DNA from: Planctomycetota bacterium
GTDB lineage: Bacteria > Planctomycetota > Planctomycetia > Gemmatales > Gemmataceae
Direction: 5' to 3'
Assembly: GCA_016195405.1 (NCBI GenBank)
Contig: JACPZP010000015.1
Location: 1-64,000 of the forward strand
Length of the DNA stretch: 64,000 bases
Shown here: positions 35,175 through 43,779 of the stretch, in pieces
How the letters are laid out: each line of letters starts with the position of its first letter
Numbering within the stretch: position 1 is the stretch's first letter
Notes under the pieces: model-generated
Database searches by the model: none
What the model saw: only the letters and a program-made list of their open reading frames with translations
What the model was told of the DNA's origin: nothing
Position numbers and translations under genes: made by a program

Positions 35175-35257
35175 GAAACGCGGAGAACGCAGAGCTAAGG
35201 CAGGAGGATCAACCTGGTCTGTCTTTTCCTCCGCGTTCTCTGCGCCCTCTGCGTTTC
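35175..35257. repeat. CGCAGAG/CTCTGCG inverted repeat, copy 2
   Basis: GAAACGCGGAGAACGCAGAG faces CTCCGCGTTCTCTGCG and CCCTCTGCGTTTC across about 33 bases, between the DUF1254 gene end and the DUF4239 start. Confidence 0.7.
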
Positions 35258-35263
35258 TAAGAT

Positions 35264-36661
35264 CTACTTGCCCGCCGTCTTCACGCCGGGAATCTTCCAG
35301 GTGCCGTCGATGATCGATGGCGGCGTCTCGTTGGGCCAGTACATTCGCAGCATCAAAACGAATTTTCCGTCCGGCGCCGGCAACCAGTTCGCCTCCCTGT
35401 CCTTGCCGGGCGACTGATTCTGGATGTAGATGTCCAGCGAGCCGTCCTTGTTGAACTTGGGATTGCTGCGCATGCTCGCCGAGTAACGGTTGATGGGATT
35501 CTTGACGAAAAACATCTCCGCGTTGTACATGGTCAGCGACCAGAAGCCTTTGACCGGCGGCGTTAGGTCCTTGGGGAAGTGCATCACGTATTTGTTGGCG
35601 CCGGAGTACGGCTTGCCGTCGGCGTCCATTTCGGAGGTCGGATAGACCGCATCTTGGGGCCGGTTGGCGCCGAGGCCGATGGCGGTGATAAAGGCCCGTT
35701 GCAAGTAATCGGTCCCGTAAAGCCCGGTCTTGGTTGTAAATTCCCAGCCGTTGATATGCTTGCCGCCGGTCTTGAACTGGCCCATGATTCGCTTGAGGGC
35801 CATCTTGGGGACATCGTCCAATCCTTTGGCGTCGGCTGCCGCGAATTCCTTGCCGGGAACGATGCCGATGCTGGCCAACTTCTTGAGCATTGGCCCATCT
35901 TCCTTTGCGGGCGGATTGTCCTTCATCAGCTTCGCCAGCAGATTGAAGTAGGTGGTCACGTCCATGTTGTTCACCTGGTCGCGCACTGGCGTCTTCATGT
36001 CGATCGAGGTGTCGACCTTCCCCTTGGGCGGGGTGTAGGGCTTGCCGTACGAGCTTAACGGCACGAGGGCGTATTTGTCCTGAATGGCGTGGACGGCTTT
36101 GTAATCTTCCGGCGTGCCGGTGCAATAAGTTCGGCCCAGGATCCAGACCATGTTGGTCGGCGCTTTGAGTTCCTTCAGTTCCGCAGGCAATTCGCCTTTC
36201 CACCCAGGACCGGTGATGGCGTACTTCTGTGCCTTGGTGCCCGTGGTGCGCGTGCCGGGAACCTGGAACACTCCGGTCCAGCCCGAAAGCATTGGCATCA
36301 AGAAGTAACGGTCGCCTTCGTCGGGCAGGCTCAGGGTGTAAGGCTCCTTGGATAGATCGAGCCACGCCGTCGAGTAGAGAGTGTCCGCATTGGGCGCCGT
36401 CACGTCCCGGAACGACGCGTCAGGGTAAGTCCGCGAGTTGTAGAACTGACCCATCGGCGCATGATTGTCCTTGGGCTCGGCGGTGTTGGTCATCACGCGC
36501 CGGGTCAGCTCCATGGTGATGAGCGGGTATCCGTAGATGTAGGCCTCGGTCGCGATCCCGGCCGCGTCCTTATCGGAGAGGCCCTTTTGCCGATCCGCGG
36601 GCGCCGTGGCGCCACAGAGCAGCAAGGCAAGCATACAGACGAGAAGTCGACGCACTGACAT
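35264..36661 (-). CDS. Secreted DUF1254/DUF1214 protein
   Basis: A 465-residue exported protein. After the signal peptide (RRLLVCMLALLLCGATAPA), the DUF1254 domain opens with GIATEAYIYGYPLITMELTRR and DVTAPNADTLYSTAWLDL. The DUF1214 part contains NPINRYSASMRSNPKF-like and NWLPAPDGKFVLMLRMYWP segments, both diagnostic. These proteins are widespread and presumed periplasmic; no reaction is established. GGAGGAGAAC directly precedes the ATG at 36661. A 67-bp repeat shared with the DUF2252 gene lies 212 bp upstream of the start. Confidence 0.88.
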   Translation of the reverse strand: MSVRRLLVCMLALLLCGATAPADRQKGLSDKDAAGIATEAYIYGYPLITMELTRRVMTNTAEPKDNHAPMGQFYNSRTYPDASFRDVTAPNADTLYSTAWLDLSKEPYTLSLPDEGDRYFLMPMLSGWTGVFQVPGTRTTGTKAQKYAITGPGWKGELPAELKELKAPTNMVWILGRTYCTGTPEDYKAVHAIQDKYALVPLSSYGKPYTPPKGKVDTSIDMKTPVRDQVNNMDVTTYFNLLAKLMKDNPPAKEDGPMLKKLASIGIVPGKEFAAADAKGLDDVPKMALKRIMGQFKTGGKHINGWEFTTKTGLYGTDYLQRAFITAIGLGANRPQDAVYPTSEMDADGKPYSGANKYVMHFPKDLTPPVKGFWSLTMYNAEMFFVKNPINRYSASMRSNPKFNKDGSLDIYIQNQSPGKDREANWLPAPDGKFVLMLRMYWPNETPPSIIDGTWKIPGVKTAGK

Positions 36662-36705
36662 GTTCTCCTCCGTTGAAAAGTGGTTGCCGACCAAATCCTC
36701 TGTAG

Positions 36706-36725
36706 CTGAATTCGTAAGAATTCAG
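36706..36725. repeat. Palindrome CTGAATTC-GTAA-GAATTCAG
   Basis: A perfect 8-bp inverted repeat upstream of the DUF1254 gene. A degenerate version is at about 2176-2195. Confidence 0.6.
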
Positions 36726-36872
36726 GTTCATCCGAACTCTTACGTTCGGCCACGATTCAGAACCGACGAATGCGCTTCGCGGCGCGGAAATGCCACGCGT
36801 TCAACTTCCTTGTTGATTTGTGCAGATGATCCGCTCCCCTCGCTCGCGTACGCCGCGCGGAAAGGAGCCAGT

Positions 36873-36939
36873 GGACTTGCAGTTCGAGATAAGGTTACCT
36901 TTTACACGCGTACCCGGCTAGTGTCCAACAAATTCCCGA
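36873..36939 (-). repeat. 67-bp direct repeat, left copy
   Basis: Matches 40056-40122 in the same orientation with equal length. On the minus strand the conserved blocks are TCGGGAATTTGTTGGACA, CCGGGTACGCGTGTA and an 18-nt block beginning ATCTCGAACTGCAA, separated by variable spacers of 4 and 12 nt. It could be a regulatory element or a boundary repeat of the DUF2252 module. Confidence 0.8.
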
Positions 36940-36987
36940 GATCTAGATTTGTAGGTGTTGACGATCCGGCCAACGGATCGAAGTTCG

Positions 36988-37707
36988 CTAGGCATTCGCT
37001 GCCGTGCCCTCGTGCGGCGGCTTTGCCTCGGCACTCGTGGCCACCTGATGTCCCTTGCCAAAGTCGGTGACCAGGATGTACGCGCTCAAAAGAAGCACCC
37101 ACGATGGGAAGACCAGTGCAATCCAGGCGAAGTTGGTGATCGTCAGCAACATCACGAGCGCCAGCGCGTAGCCGACGAAAGCCATCCAGCGTGGGAAAAC
37201 CGCCGTCCGCAGACCGATCGAGGAGGTCACGATGATGAACACGGCCGCCATCTTCACGGCAAACGTGTTCACGAGCGCATAGCCCATCGCCCGACCGACT
37301 GCATACGTTTCGCTCTCGGCCGGGAGGATGCTCTCGGAGGCGAAGTTATCCAGTAATGCCTGGGTAACGGCCGCGGCGACAAACAGCATCGCGACAAACA
37401 AGAGCCCGCTGCCGAGGAACACCGTCGCAAAGAACCTATCTTCGCGGCCGCCGATACGGTTGCGCAGTACCGCCATGAACCAAAGGAAGGCAATTCCCGT
37501 GAATGGAATCAGGTTCAGCGCGAAGCGAACCCAACTCCTTAATGTGGGGTCGGCGAGCCAGACGCCCGGCTCCTTCGGATCGGCAGGGACTGCGAGGCGA
37601 GCGAACACCAGGCTGGCGATATACAGCGCGGCGAAGATCATGCCGCTGATGGCGACGACCCGCGGAGGCGCCGGCGGCGAGCGGTTTTCGGCCGGTGTCG
37701 TGCTCAT
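36988..37707 (-). CDS. Multi-pass membrane protein of unknown function
   Basis: A 239-residue protein with about six transmembrane helices, the clearest being VAISGMIFAALYIASLVFA, IPFTGIAFLWFMAVL, FLGSGLLFVAMLFVAAAV and YALALVMLLTITNFAWIAL. A soluble loop with ADPKEPGVWLADPTLRSWVRFALN follows helix 1. Family not recognised. It is the last gene of a three-gene module with 37753-38463 and the DUF2252 gene. Part of this gene (loop 1) survives in the remnant at 12743-12842. Confidence 0.75.
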   Translation of the reverse strand: MSTTPAENRSPPAPPRVVAISGMIFAALYIASLVFARLAVPADPKEPGVWLADPTLRSWVRFALNLIPFTGIAFLWFMAVLRNRIGGREDRFFATVFLGSGLLFVAMLFVAAAVTQALLDNFASESILPAESETYAVGRAMGYALVNTFAVKMAAVFIIVTSSIGLRTAVFPRWMAFVGYALALVMLLTITNFAWIALVFPSWVLLLSAYILVTDFGKGHQVATSAEAKPPHEGTAANA

Positions 37708-37752
37708 GGCATTGTGTCCCAGCGCCGGGCGGCGGTCATCGTCATGGCGCCG

Positions 37753-38463
37753 TCATTCGTGACAGATGGGCATGGTTGCCAGGAAGACCAGCGAAACCAC
37801 GAAAAGCGTCAGCGCGATTGACAAGATCGTGATGCGAAGACGGCGCCTATCGACCGTTCCCGCGATGCCGCCAAAGAACAGCACCGTCGCGAACAAGGTG
37901 GTGAGCAGCACGTAGGTATCGGAGTTCTCGTTGGCGTGCTGAGCAGCAGCGTATTCCTGGGCGAATCGGTCTTCGTGGCGCTTGGCCTCTTCCAACTCCT
38001 GCTGAGCGTATTCGGCCATCCTGAACGGCCCTAGAGGCGCGTTCGGATCGTTGAACGGGTCGGTTTTCAGCCAGGCCTCAAGGGCTGTTTTCATCTCGGG
38101 GCGAAAGCGTTTGAACAGGAATTTCTCGTGACGTTCGTTGCCTTCGTGTTTCGCTTGCATGTAGCTGATAAACATGGAGGCATCGAAGGCCCGAGATTGT
38201 AGCGCGCTGAGGGAAGCCGCCGAGCTTTCGCGGCCGGCCTTGGTCGCCGCGGCCAGGCGAAACGTCTGGACGCCACCCCAGAGAGTCGCTTGATACGCAC
38301 ACCAGGCCGAGGACATCGTGGCCAGCGACAGCACGACCGCGCAAGTGATCTCCACCCAACGTGAGCGTTCGTCCTTCTCGACCGCCTCGAGGATGCGCTG
38401 CAGAAGCGCAGCGGTCTCCTGGGGCGTCAGCTCTTTCGGCAAGGGCGTTCCCGCGGTGCTCAT
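37753..38463 (-). CDS. Membrane protein with central helical soluble domain
   Basis: A 236-residue protein: cytoplasmic helical N-terminus (ELTPQETAALLQRILEAVEKDE), a transmembrane helix (WVEITCAVVLSLATMSSAWCAYQ), a ~120-residue soluble helical region rich in charged residues, then two helices (VLLTTLFATVLFFGGIAG and LRITILSIALTLFVVSLVFLA). No catalytic motif or named family is recognised. Gaps of 30 and 45 bp to the neighbours indicate one operon with DUF2252 and the downstream membrane gene. Confidence 0.75.
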   Translation of the reverse strand: MSTAGTPLPKELTPQETAALLQRILEAVEKDERSRWVEITCAVVLSLATMSSAWCAYQATLWGGVQTFRLAAATKAGRESSAASLSALQSRAFDASMFISYMQAKHEGNERHEKFLFKRFRPEMKTALEAWLKTDPFNDPNAPLGPFRMAEYAQQELEEAKRHEDRFAQEYAAAQHANENSDTYVLLTTLFATVLFFGGIAGTVDRRRLRITILSIALTLFVVSLVFLATMPICHE

Positions 38464-38493
38464 GGCGACAACTCCCGATCAGCGAATGGTCTC

Positions 38494-39924
38494 TCATTGT
38501 TCCGGCTCGATAAACACTTCCAACTTACCCGCGCGCACGGTCTTCATGAGGGTTTCGTGGTCCTGTTCGCTCTGGTCGGCGTAGGCGATGGAGAAGTCGG
38601 CGATGGCGTTATCGAACGAGTCCCCCTTGCCCAGGTAGCCGCTGATTTTCGCCGGTTCGCCGGAGCGGGCGTGGGCGTGAGACAGGGCCCAACCGCAAGC
38701 CTTGGCATAATCCAGCATGAGGCACTGACTGAATAGCTCGACCCTCATCGAGATCTTCATGTCCTTGAGCTGGCGAATGTAGAAATGCCGGCCGAGATCC
38801 CCTTCCGTCCAACCCAGGAAGAGGTCGCTGGCCGACTGCATGAGCTGACAGCCGTGCACGACGCGCTGGCCGTGGTTGGCGTGGGTGCTCTTGCCCGCAT
38901 ACGGTTCCAGCACCGACTGGCGTGCTTCCTTGGCCTGGAGAAAAAGGGGGTCCTTGTCGCTGGCCATCATGAGGATCACGGCACAGAGCGTACCGACGCT
39001 GCCGACTCCGACCACTTTGACGGCGAAGTCCATGAGCTTGAAGCGATCGAGAAGCACGCGGCGGTGTTCCGGCAAGGTTTCCCGGTAGCGGGCAAATGCC
39101 CTTTTGACATTCGCCATTTGCTCCTCGTGACCCTGCTCGCGCAAGTGATAGATGGTGGGCGGATTTTCCTTGATGGTCGGCGTCAGACCGGTGGTATGCA
39201 CCAGTCCGGGGTAATCATGTTCCAGAACGCTGCGCTGGCGGGCCTTGGCAAGGCGCTTGAGGCCGCGCCTGCTGGTTTCGTCGTCCTCGACCGTCGCGAT
39301 CAGTTTTTCCAGGTCGATGCTGTCGTACCACACGTCGAGCGTTCGCATCTTGCTATATTCGGCCATGTGCTCGCGGTAGGAACGCACGCACGCTAGCACC
39401 GCATCGCGGGCGACATCTGTGCTGAAACCGTTGTCGCGGCAGGCGAGGACGAAGCTGGCGGCGAGCCGTTTCAGGTCCCATTCCCAGGGGGCGGGCAGCG
39501 TCTCGTCCAGGTCGTTGACGTCGAAGATCACACGCCGTTCCGGGGTGGCGTAAGCGCCGAAGTTGCACAGGTGCGCGTCGCCGCAGCACTGCACGCGTAA
39601 GCCGCTGGTCGGCGTGGCGGCCAGATCCGCGGCCATGTTGAGAGCGGTGCCCCGATACCAGGTGAACGGGGACACCAGCATGCGTCCATAGCGCACCGGG
39701 ATCAACTGCGGAATGCGGCCCTTGTTCGATTCCTCCAGAAGCACAATCGGATCGGGCCGATCGGCAGCTCGTTTCCAGGTTGCATGCGAAGCACGTGGGC
39801 ACTGGTCGCGCAGGCTTTTGCCCATGGCATAGAGTTCAGCCCGCGAAGGATGATACCCGAACGTCGAGCTTGTTTCGGTGGATTGTGTTTCGGGTTTCTT
39901 GGATGACTTTTTGACTTTCCCCAT
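38494..39924 (-). CDS. DUF2252 protein
   Basis: A 476-residue cytoplasmic protein of the DUF2252 family. Diagnostic segments are GRIPQLIPVRYGRMLVSPF, RVQCCGDAHLCNFGAYATP, VIFDVNDLDETLPAPWEWDL, and VGVGSVGTLCAVILM. The fold is related to aminoglycoside phosphotransferase-like kinases, but no substrate is known. An ATG with a weak leader is used. A deleted copy of the 5' part is at 12843-13200, including about 50 bp of upstream sequence. A 67-bp repeat lies 131 bp upstream. Confidence 0.88.
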   Translation of the reverse strand: MGKVKKSSKKPETQSTETSSTFGYHPSRAELYAMGKSLRDQCPRASHATWKRAADRPDPIVLLEESNKGRIPQLIPVRYGRMLVSPFTWYRGTALNMAADLAATPTSGLRVQCCGDAHLCNFGAYATPERRVIFDVNDLDETLPAPWEWDLKRLAASFVLACRDNGFSTDVARDAVLACVRSYREHMAEYSKMRTLDVWYDSIDLEKLIATVEDDETSRRGLKRLAKARQRSVLEHDYPGLVHTTGLTPTIKENPPTIYHLREQGHEEQMANVKRAFARYRETLPEHRRVLLDRFKLMDFAVKVVGVGSVGTLCAVILMMASDKDPLFLQAKEARQSVLEPYAGKSTHANHGQRVVHGCQLMQSASDLFLGWTEGDLGRHFYIRQLKDMKISMRVELFSQCLMLDYAKACGWALSHAHARSGEPAKISGYLGKGDSFDNAIADFSIAYADQSEQDHETLMKTVRAGKLEVFIEPEQ

Positions 39925-40055
39925 GGCGATGTCTCATCTCTACGTGGTTCGGGTTCACCGATGGCTGGATTCGGTGAACACCGGTTAGTCAGTCCCTGTA
40001 GGAGCAGGCGCCATCCGAAAAAGGGGGATTCGGAAAGTGACCTGCGGAACCAAGA
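39925..40055. other. Upstream region of the DUF2252 module
   Basis: The first ~50 bp are conserved in the chimeric remnant (13145-13200), with GGTTCGGGTTCACCG in both. No gene is seen. Confidence 0.5.
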
Positions 40056-40122
40056 GGATTTGCAGTTCGAGATTAGCTTCGCTTGTACACGCGTACCCGG
40101 TCGTTGTCCAACAAATTCCCGA
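40056..40122 (-). repeat. 67-bp direct repeat, right copy
   Basis: Partner of 36873-36939, roughly 84% identical and the same length. The two copies enclose exactly the three-gene DUF2252 module, and each lies upstream of a minus-strand gene. Confidence 0.8.
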
Positions 40123-40252
40123 CTGGCGACTGGCTAACTACGGACTTGGCAAACTCTGCCGCCTTTGCACGCGCTTCGCGCTGGGAAGCCGGGCAAAGTG
40201 CGTTGATACCTTGCCAGAGATGAGAAGCGACTGCCGATTCCAACCAAAGTCT

Positions 40253-40304
40253 GTAGCCGCAGCCTTCAGGCCGCGGCGTTGCGCAGGCTAAAGCCTGCGG
40301 CTAC
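40253..40304. repeat. REP-like palindrome (GTAGCCGCAG family)
   Basis: Arms GTAGCCGCAGCCTTCAGG and GGCTAAAGCCTGCGGCTAC; a diverged copy of 19466-19518. It ends 40 bp before the beta-barrel gene. Confidence 0.75.
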
Positions 40305-40343
40305 AGGTGTTGTCGGAGTCGGTCGATCGGGAAGGAGCCCGTC

Positions 40344-41372
40344 ATGAAGTGCCGCTGGAGTCTGCTGCCGTGTCTTTTGTTCGCGTCCACAGGTCTGGCC
40401 CAAAGCCCCGCCTTGAGCCAGGTGAAACCTAAGAGCGACGCCCCTCCCGCCGCGGAGACGGTGTTGGATGCCAACACGCCTCCCGCTTACAACTGGTCGG
40501 AATCCGGCCCCGGTTCGGGAGGTCGTTTCGCCGGCAACCACGGCTTCGACAACTTCATCGGCTTTCTCAGCAATCCCTTGCAGAACATCGATCCGCGCGC
40601 GATGACGGCGCTCTGGCCAATGTTCGGCAGCACTTGGTTTACCACGCGCGAAGCGCTGCCAGACGGAAACCTTCAGCTCTACGGCGCAGGACTTTATGTT
40701 GCTCTCTCGGAACGTTTGTCTTTCGGCATGAACCAGGGCGGCTATGCTACCGCTGACTTCAGCCGCAACACTTCGGGAACGTTGCGCGATCGCTTCGGCA
40801 TCTTGCACGATCGGCGCGAATTCAGCGGCGACCGCGAAGGCTGGCTCAATCTGGGCGGCTTCGTTCAGTACACGGTAATCGAGAATGTGCCCGACCAATT
40901 CCTGCTAACGGCGGGCATTCGCTGGGAAGCTCCCAGCGGCACTCACGAAATATTCCAGGGCAATCCACCCGCACAGTTGGCGCCCTACTTGACCGCGGGC
41001 AAAGCGCTGGGCTGCTTCCACGTTCTGGCGACGGTCGGCTACGAATTCCCGGTCGGCTCAGGCGACGTCAACCTCAACTTCTTCTACGCCAACCTGCACG
41101 TGGACCGCCAGTTCGGCCGCTTGTATCCGCTCGTGGAAATCAACTGGACGTATCACACCAGCAACGTCGGCATCGACCTGGAAACTCGGCATGGTTTCGT
41201 CGACTTGGGCACGTTCTCCAATAGCGGCAATGTGGTGGCCCTTGCCGTCGGCGCCAACGCCGTCCTGGTTCCGGGCCGGTTGGAATTCGGCGCCGTCTAC
41301 ACAACCTCGCTGGCAACCCAGCGCAACCTCGACTTCAACGGCGTACTCGTGAAGATGCTCTTGCGATTTTGA
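40344..41372 (+). CDS. Secreted outer-membrane beta-barrel-like protein
   Basis: A 342-residue protein with a signal peptide (cleavage near LAQ). The mature sequence alternates short amphipathic strands with Gly/Asn turns (LQLYGAGLYVALSERLSFGMN, LNLGGFVQYTVIEN, FLLTAGIRWEAPSG, VLATVGYEFPVGSGDVNLNFFYANLHV) and ends in an aromatic residue, LLRF. This is typical of an outer-membrane porin-like barrel. No named family is recognised. GGAAGGAG lies shortly before the ATG. Confidence 0.75.
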   Translation: MKCRWSLLPCLLFASTGLAQSPALSQVKPKSDAPPAAETVLDANTPPAYNWSESGPGSGGRFAGNHGFDNFIGFLSNPLQNIDPRAMTALWPMFGSTWFTTREALPDGNLQLYGAGLYVALSERLSFGMNQGGYATADFSRNTSGTLRDRFGILHDRREFSGDREGWLNLGGFVQYTVIENVPDQFLLTAGIRWEAPSGTHEIFQGNPPAQLAPYLTAGKALGCFHVLATVGYEFPVGSGDVNLNFFYANLHVDRQFGRLYPLVEINWTYHTSNVGIDLETRHGFVDLGTFSNSGNVVALAVGANAVLVPGRLEFGAVYTTSLATQRNLDFNGVLVKMLLRF

Positions 41373-41398
41373 GAGCTACAATTCGCGCTGGCTGATAC

Positions 41399-41474
41399 AA
41401 ACGTAGAGGACGCGGAGTGCGCCGAGGGAGCTTACGCGGCTCGTCTCTGCGTCCTCCGCGCTCTCTGCGTTTCC
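41399..41474. repeat. CGCAGAG/CTCTGCG inverted repeat, copy 3
   Basis: AACGTAGAGGACGCGGAG faces CTCTGCGTCCTCCGCG and CTCTCTGCGTTTCC. It lies between two convergent genes, a position suited to a bidirectional terminator. Confidence 0.7.
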
Positions 41475-41481
41475 AACGTTC

Positions 41482-42204
41482 TCATTCCCGCGCGTCATAG
41501 AGCGCCTGCGCCACGCGCTTGCCGATCAACGCGGCGATCAAGACCGCGAGGTAGAATTGCCCCAGAATGGCCTCGGCCACCGCCAGGCTGCGAGCGACGG
41601 GCTTGATGGGGATGATGTCGCCATAGCCTACCGTCGTGAGCGTCATGAGGCTGAAATAGGTCATTTGAAAGAAGCGCGAATCTTCATTCTGGACGCGCGC
41701 CTCAAAGTCCGCCGTTCCACGGAGTGAGCCCGGCGTCACTTCTTCGACCATGCTGTACACGTGACCGAACAGGAGACCAATCAGCAAGTAACCGCAGAAA
41801 GCTCCGTAGATGCTGTCCGCGGACACGATCTTTTCCTTGAAGATCGCATTCAAGATGGCGGCAACTGTGAACGCGAAGAACAGCGTGGCCGAAACGTGGA
41901 AGACGATGCTCAGCGGGAAACGTGGAAAGTCCGGCAGCACATAACCGGTCCAGATCCCAACCATCGTGGGAATTGCCAGCAAGACGGCCATCACGCGAAA
42001 AAAATGCTTGGAACAGACGGTCAGCAGGGTCGTCAGAAATAGGCCGGTGAGCAGCGCGTCGAACAACAGCCGCGTGCCGATGGTCTCGTGCAGCGCGGGA
42101 TACACGATCAGGAACAAGAACAAGGCGACGAGCAGCGTGAGAAACTTCCGCTGCGCCAACCAACTGCCGGAGGACGACGACACGCCTGCAAAAGACATAG
42201 GCAT
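41482..42204 (-). CDS. Potassium channel protein (Ion_trans_2)
   Basis: A 240-residue membrane protein with about six helices. The last two flank the K+ selectivity filter TTVGYGD (about residue 193), the hallmark of two-helix pore domains. N-terminal helices (LTLLVALFLFLIVYP, LLFDALLTGLFLTTLLTVC, VMAVLLAIPTMVGIWTGYVL, SIVFHVSATLFFAFTVAAIL) lack a voltage-sensor arginine pattern. No RCK or cyclic-nucleotide domain is attached. It should let K+ cross the cytoplasmic membrane. ATGs at 42204 and 42198 are equally possible. Confidence 0.88.
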   Translation of the reverse strand: MPMSFAGVSSSSGSWLAQRKFLTLLVALFLFLIVYPALHETIGTRLLFDALLTGLFLTTLLTVCSKHFFRVMAVLLAIPTMVGIWTGYVLPDFPRFPLSIVFHVSATLFFAFTVAAILNAIFKEKIVSADSIYGAFCGYLLIGLLFGHVYSMVEEVTPGSLRGTADFEARVQNEDSRFFQMTYFSLMTLTTVGYGDIIPIKPVARSLAVAEAILGQFYLAVLIAALIGKRVAQALYDARE

Positions 42205-42334
42205 ACTGTAGCGATTAAGTTTTGACTGGCGAAATCCGCCGTTTGGCGGTTAGAATTACACAAGTGGATAGTTCTATATGGTGGACCCGAGTTTGCATTC
42301 GCTGGATTTCACTCGTTTCTCGAGGGATAAAACC

Positions 42335-43699
42335 ATGGCGACCCCCCTTCTGAGCCGGCGCGAGTTGCTGCAACTGTCCGCGGCAGGTGTTACCACCCTC
42401 TCCGTTTCCGGGTGGCTCGGAGCGTTTGCCGATGAAAACGCCAACAACCCCCAGCGGCGCCGTTCTTGCATCCTTCTCTGGATGAACGGCGGCCCCAGCC
42501 AGATCGACACCTTCGATCTCAAGCCCGGCCACGCCAACGGCGGACCCTTCTACGAGACCCAGACCAACGTCCCCGGCATCCGCATCAGCGAGCATCTGCC
42601 GCGCATCGCCCGGCATATGGACAAGATGGCCATCGTCCGCTCCATGTCGAGCCGCGAAGGCGATCATGGCCGCGGCACCTTCCTCATGCATACCGGCTAT
42701 CTGCCTCAAGGGCCGATCCAATATCCGACCATGGGCTCGTTCCTGTCGAAGGAAATCGGCGATCCCGAAGCGGCTCTGCCCAACTTCGTGAGCATCGCGC
42801 CCTATCGCCTCTTCAGCCCGGGTTCGTTCGCGCCGGGATATCTTGGCCCGACTTACGCCCCGCTTATTGTCGGCGACATCACCAATCCGAATTTCAATGC
42901 CCGCGGCGGCCAGAACGCCTATGACGACGCAATGCTCCGTGTCTCGGACATGGCGCCGCCGACCGGCACCAGCCGCCAGCAATCCGACAATCGCATCGGC
43001 GTCTTGCAAGATATGGAGCGCGATTTCGCCGCCAGCCACCCAGGCGCCGCCCCTGCCAGCCACATGACCGCTTACAACCGCGCGGTTCGACTGATGCGCA
43101 CCAACGCCCGCACCGCCTTCAACATCGAAGACGAACCCGCCCGTGTCCGTGACGCTTATGGCCGCAACATCTTCGGCCAGGGTTGCCTTCTCGCCCGCCG
43201 CCTCGTCGAACGCGGCGTCGCCTTCGTCGAGGTCACCCTCGGCGCCCTCAACGGCAATCCCGTCGCCTGGGATTCGCACGGCCAAAACTTCCAGATCGTT
43301 CGCCAACTAAGCGGCATCCTCGATCCCGCCTGGGCCGCCTTGATGGAAGACTTGCAGCAGCGCGGCTTGCTCGATTCGACCTTGATCGTCTGGATGGGTG
43401 AATTCGGCCGCACGCCGCGCATCAACCAGCAGCAAGGCCGCGACCATTATCCCAACGCCTGGAGCGCCGTGCTGGCGGGCGGCGGCATCCGCGGCGGCCA
43501 GGTCTACGGCGCCACCACCGCCGACGGCACCGCCGTCGACACCGCGGCCGGCCGCGCCGTCAGCGTCCCCGACTTCATGGCCACCGTCTGCCGCGGCTTG
43601 GGCCTCGACCCCGCGACCGCGAACATGTCCAATGTCGGCCGCCCGATTCGCCTGGCGGATCATGGCGCCCGCGCGGTGACGGAACTCGTGCGGGCGTAA
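42335..43699 (+). CDS. DUF1501 protein with Tat-like signal
   Basis: A 454-residue protein. The N-terminus SRRELLQLSAAGVTTLSVSGWL is a twin-arginine-type signal. The DUF1501 domain follows: SCILLWMNGGPSQIDTFDLKPG, GIRISEHLPRIARHMDKMAIVRSM, GRDHYPNAWSAVLAGGGIRGGQVYG. The fold is related to alkaline phosphatase/sulfatase enzymes, but the activity of these very common planctomycete proteins is unproven. The ATG at 42335 follows CGAGGG and is preferred over an ATG 57 bp upstream. In many planctomycetes a DUF1549/DUF1553 cytochrome-like gene is adjacent; none is here. Confidence 0.9.
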   Translation: MATPLLSRRELLQLSAAGVTTLSVSGWLGAFADENANNPQRRRSCILLWMNGGPSQIDTFDLKPGHANGGPFYETQTNVPGIRISEHLPRIARHMDKMAIVRSMSSREGDHGRGTFLMHTGYLPQGPIQYPTMGSFLSKEIGDPEAALPNFVSIAPYRLFSPGSFAPGYLGPTYAPLIVGDITNPNFNARGGQNAYDDAMLRVSDMAPPTGTSRQQSDNRIGVLQDMERDFAASHPGAAPASHMTAYNRAVRLMRTNARTAFNIEDEPARVRDAYGRNIFGQGCLLARRLVERGVAFVEVTLGALNGNPVAWDSHGQNFQIVRQLSGILDPAWAALMEDLQQRGLLDSTLIVWMGEFGRTPRINQQQGRDHYPNAWSAVLAGGGIRGGQVYGATTADGTAVDTAAGRAVSVPDFMATVCRGLGLDPATANMSNVGRPIRLADHGARAVTELVRA

Positions 43700-43719
43700 A
43701 ATGAAGTTCGCACGTATAG

Positions 43720-43757
43720 CGGGGAGCCGCAGGCAACCGGTCGCCTGCGGCTCCCCG
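43720..43757. terminator. Perfect hairpin between convergent genes
   Basis: CGGGGAGCCGCAGGC pairs with GCCTGCGGCTCCCCG around an 8-nt loop, 20 bp after the DUF1501 stop and 23 bp before the beta-helix stop. No T-run; probably a REP element used as a bidirectional terminator. Confidence 0.65.
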
Positions 43758-43779
43758 TTGAACTTTGCGCTCGGTCAAC

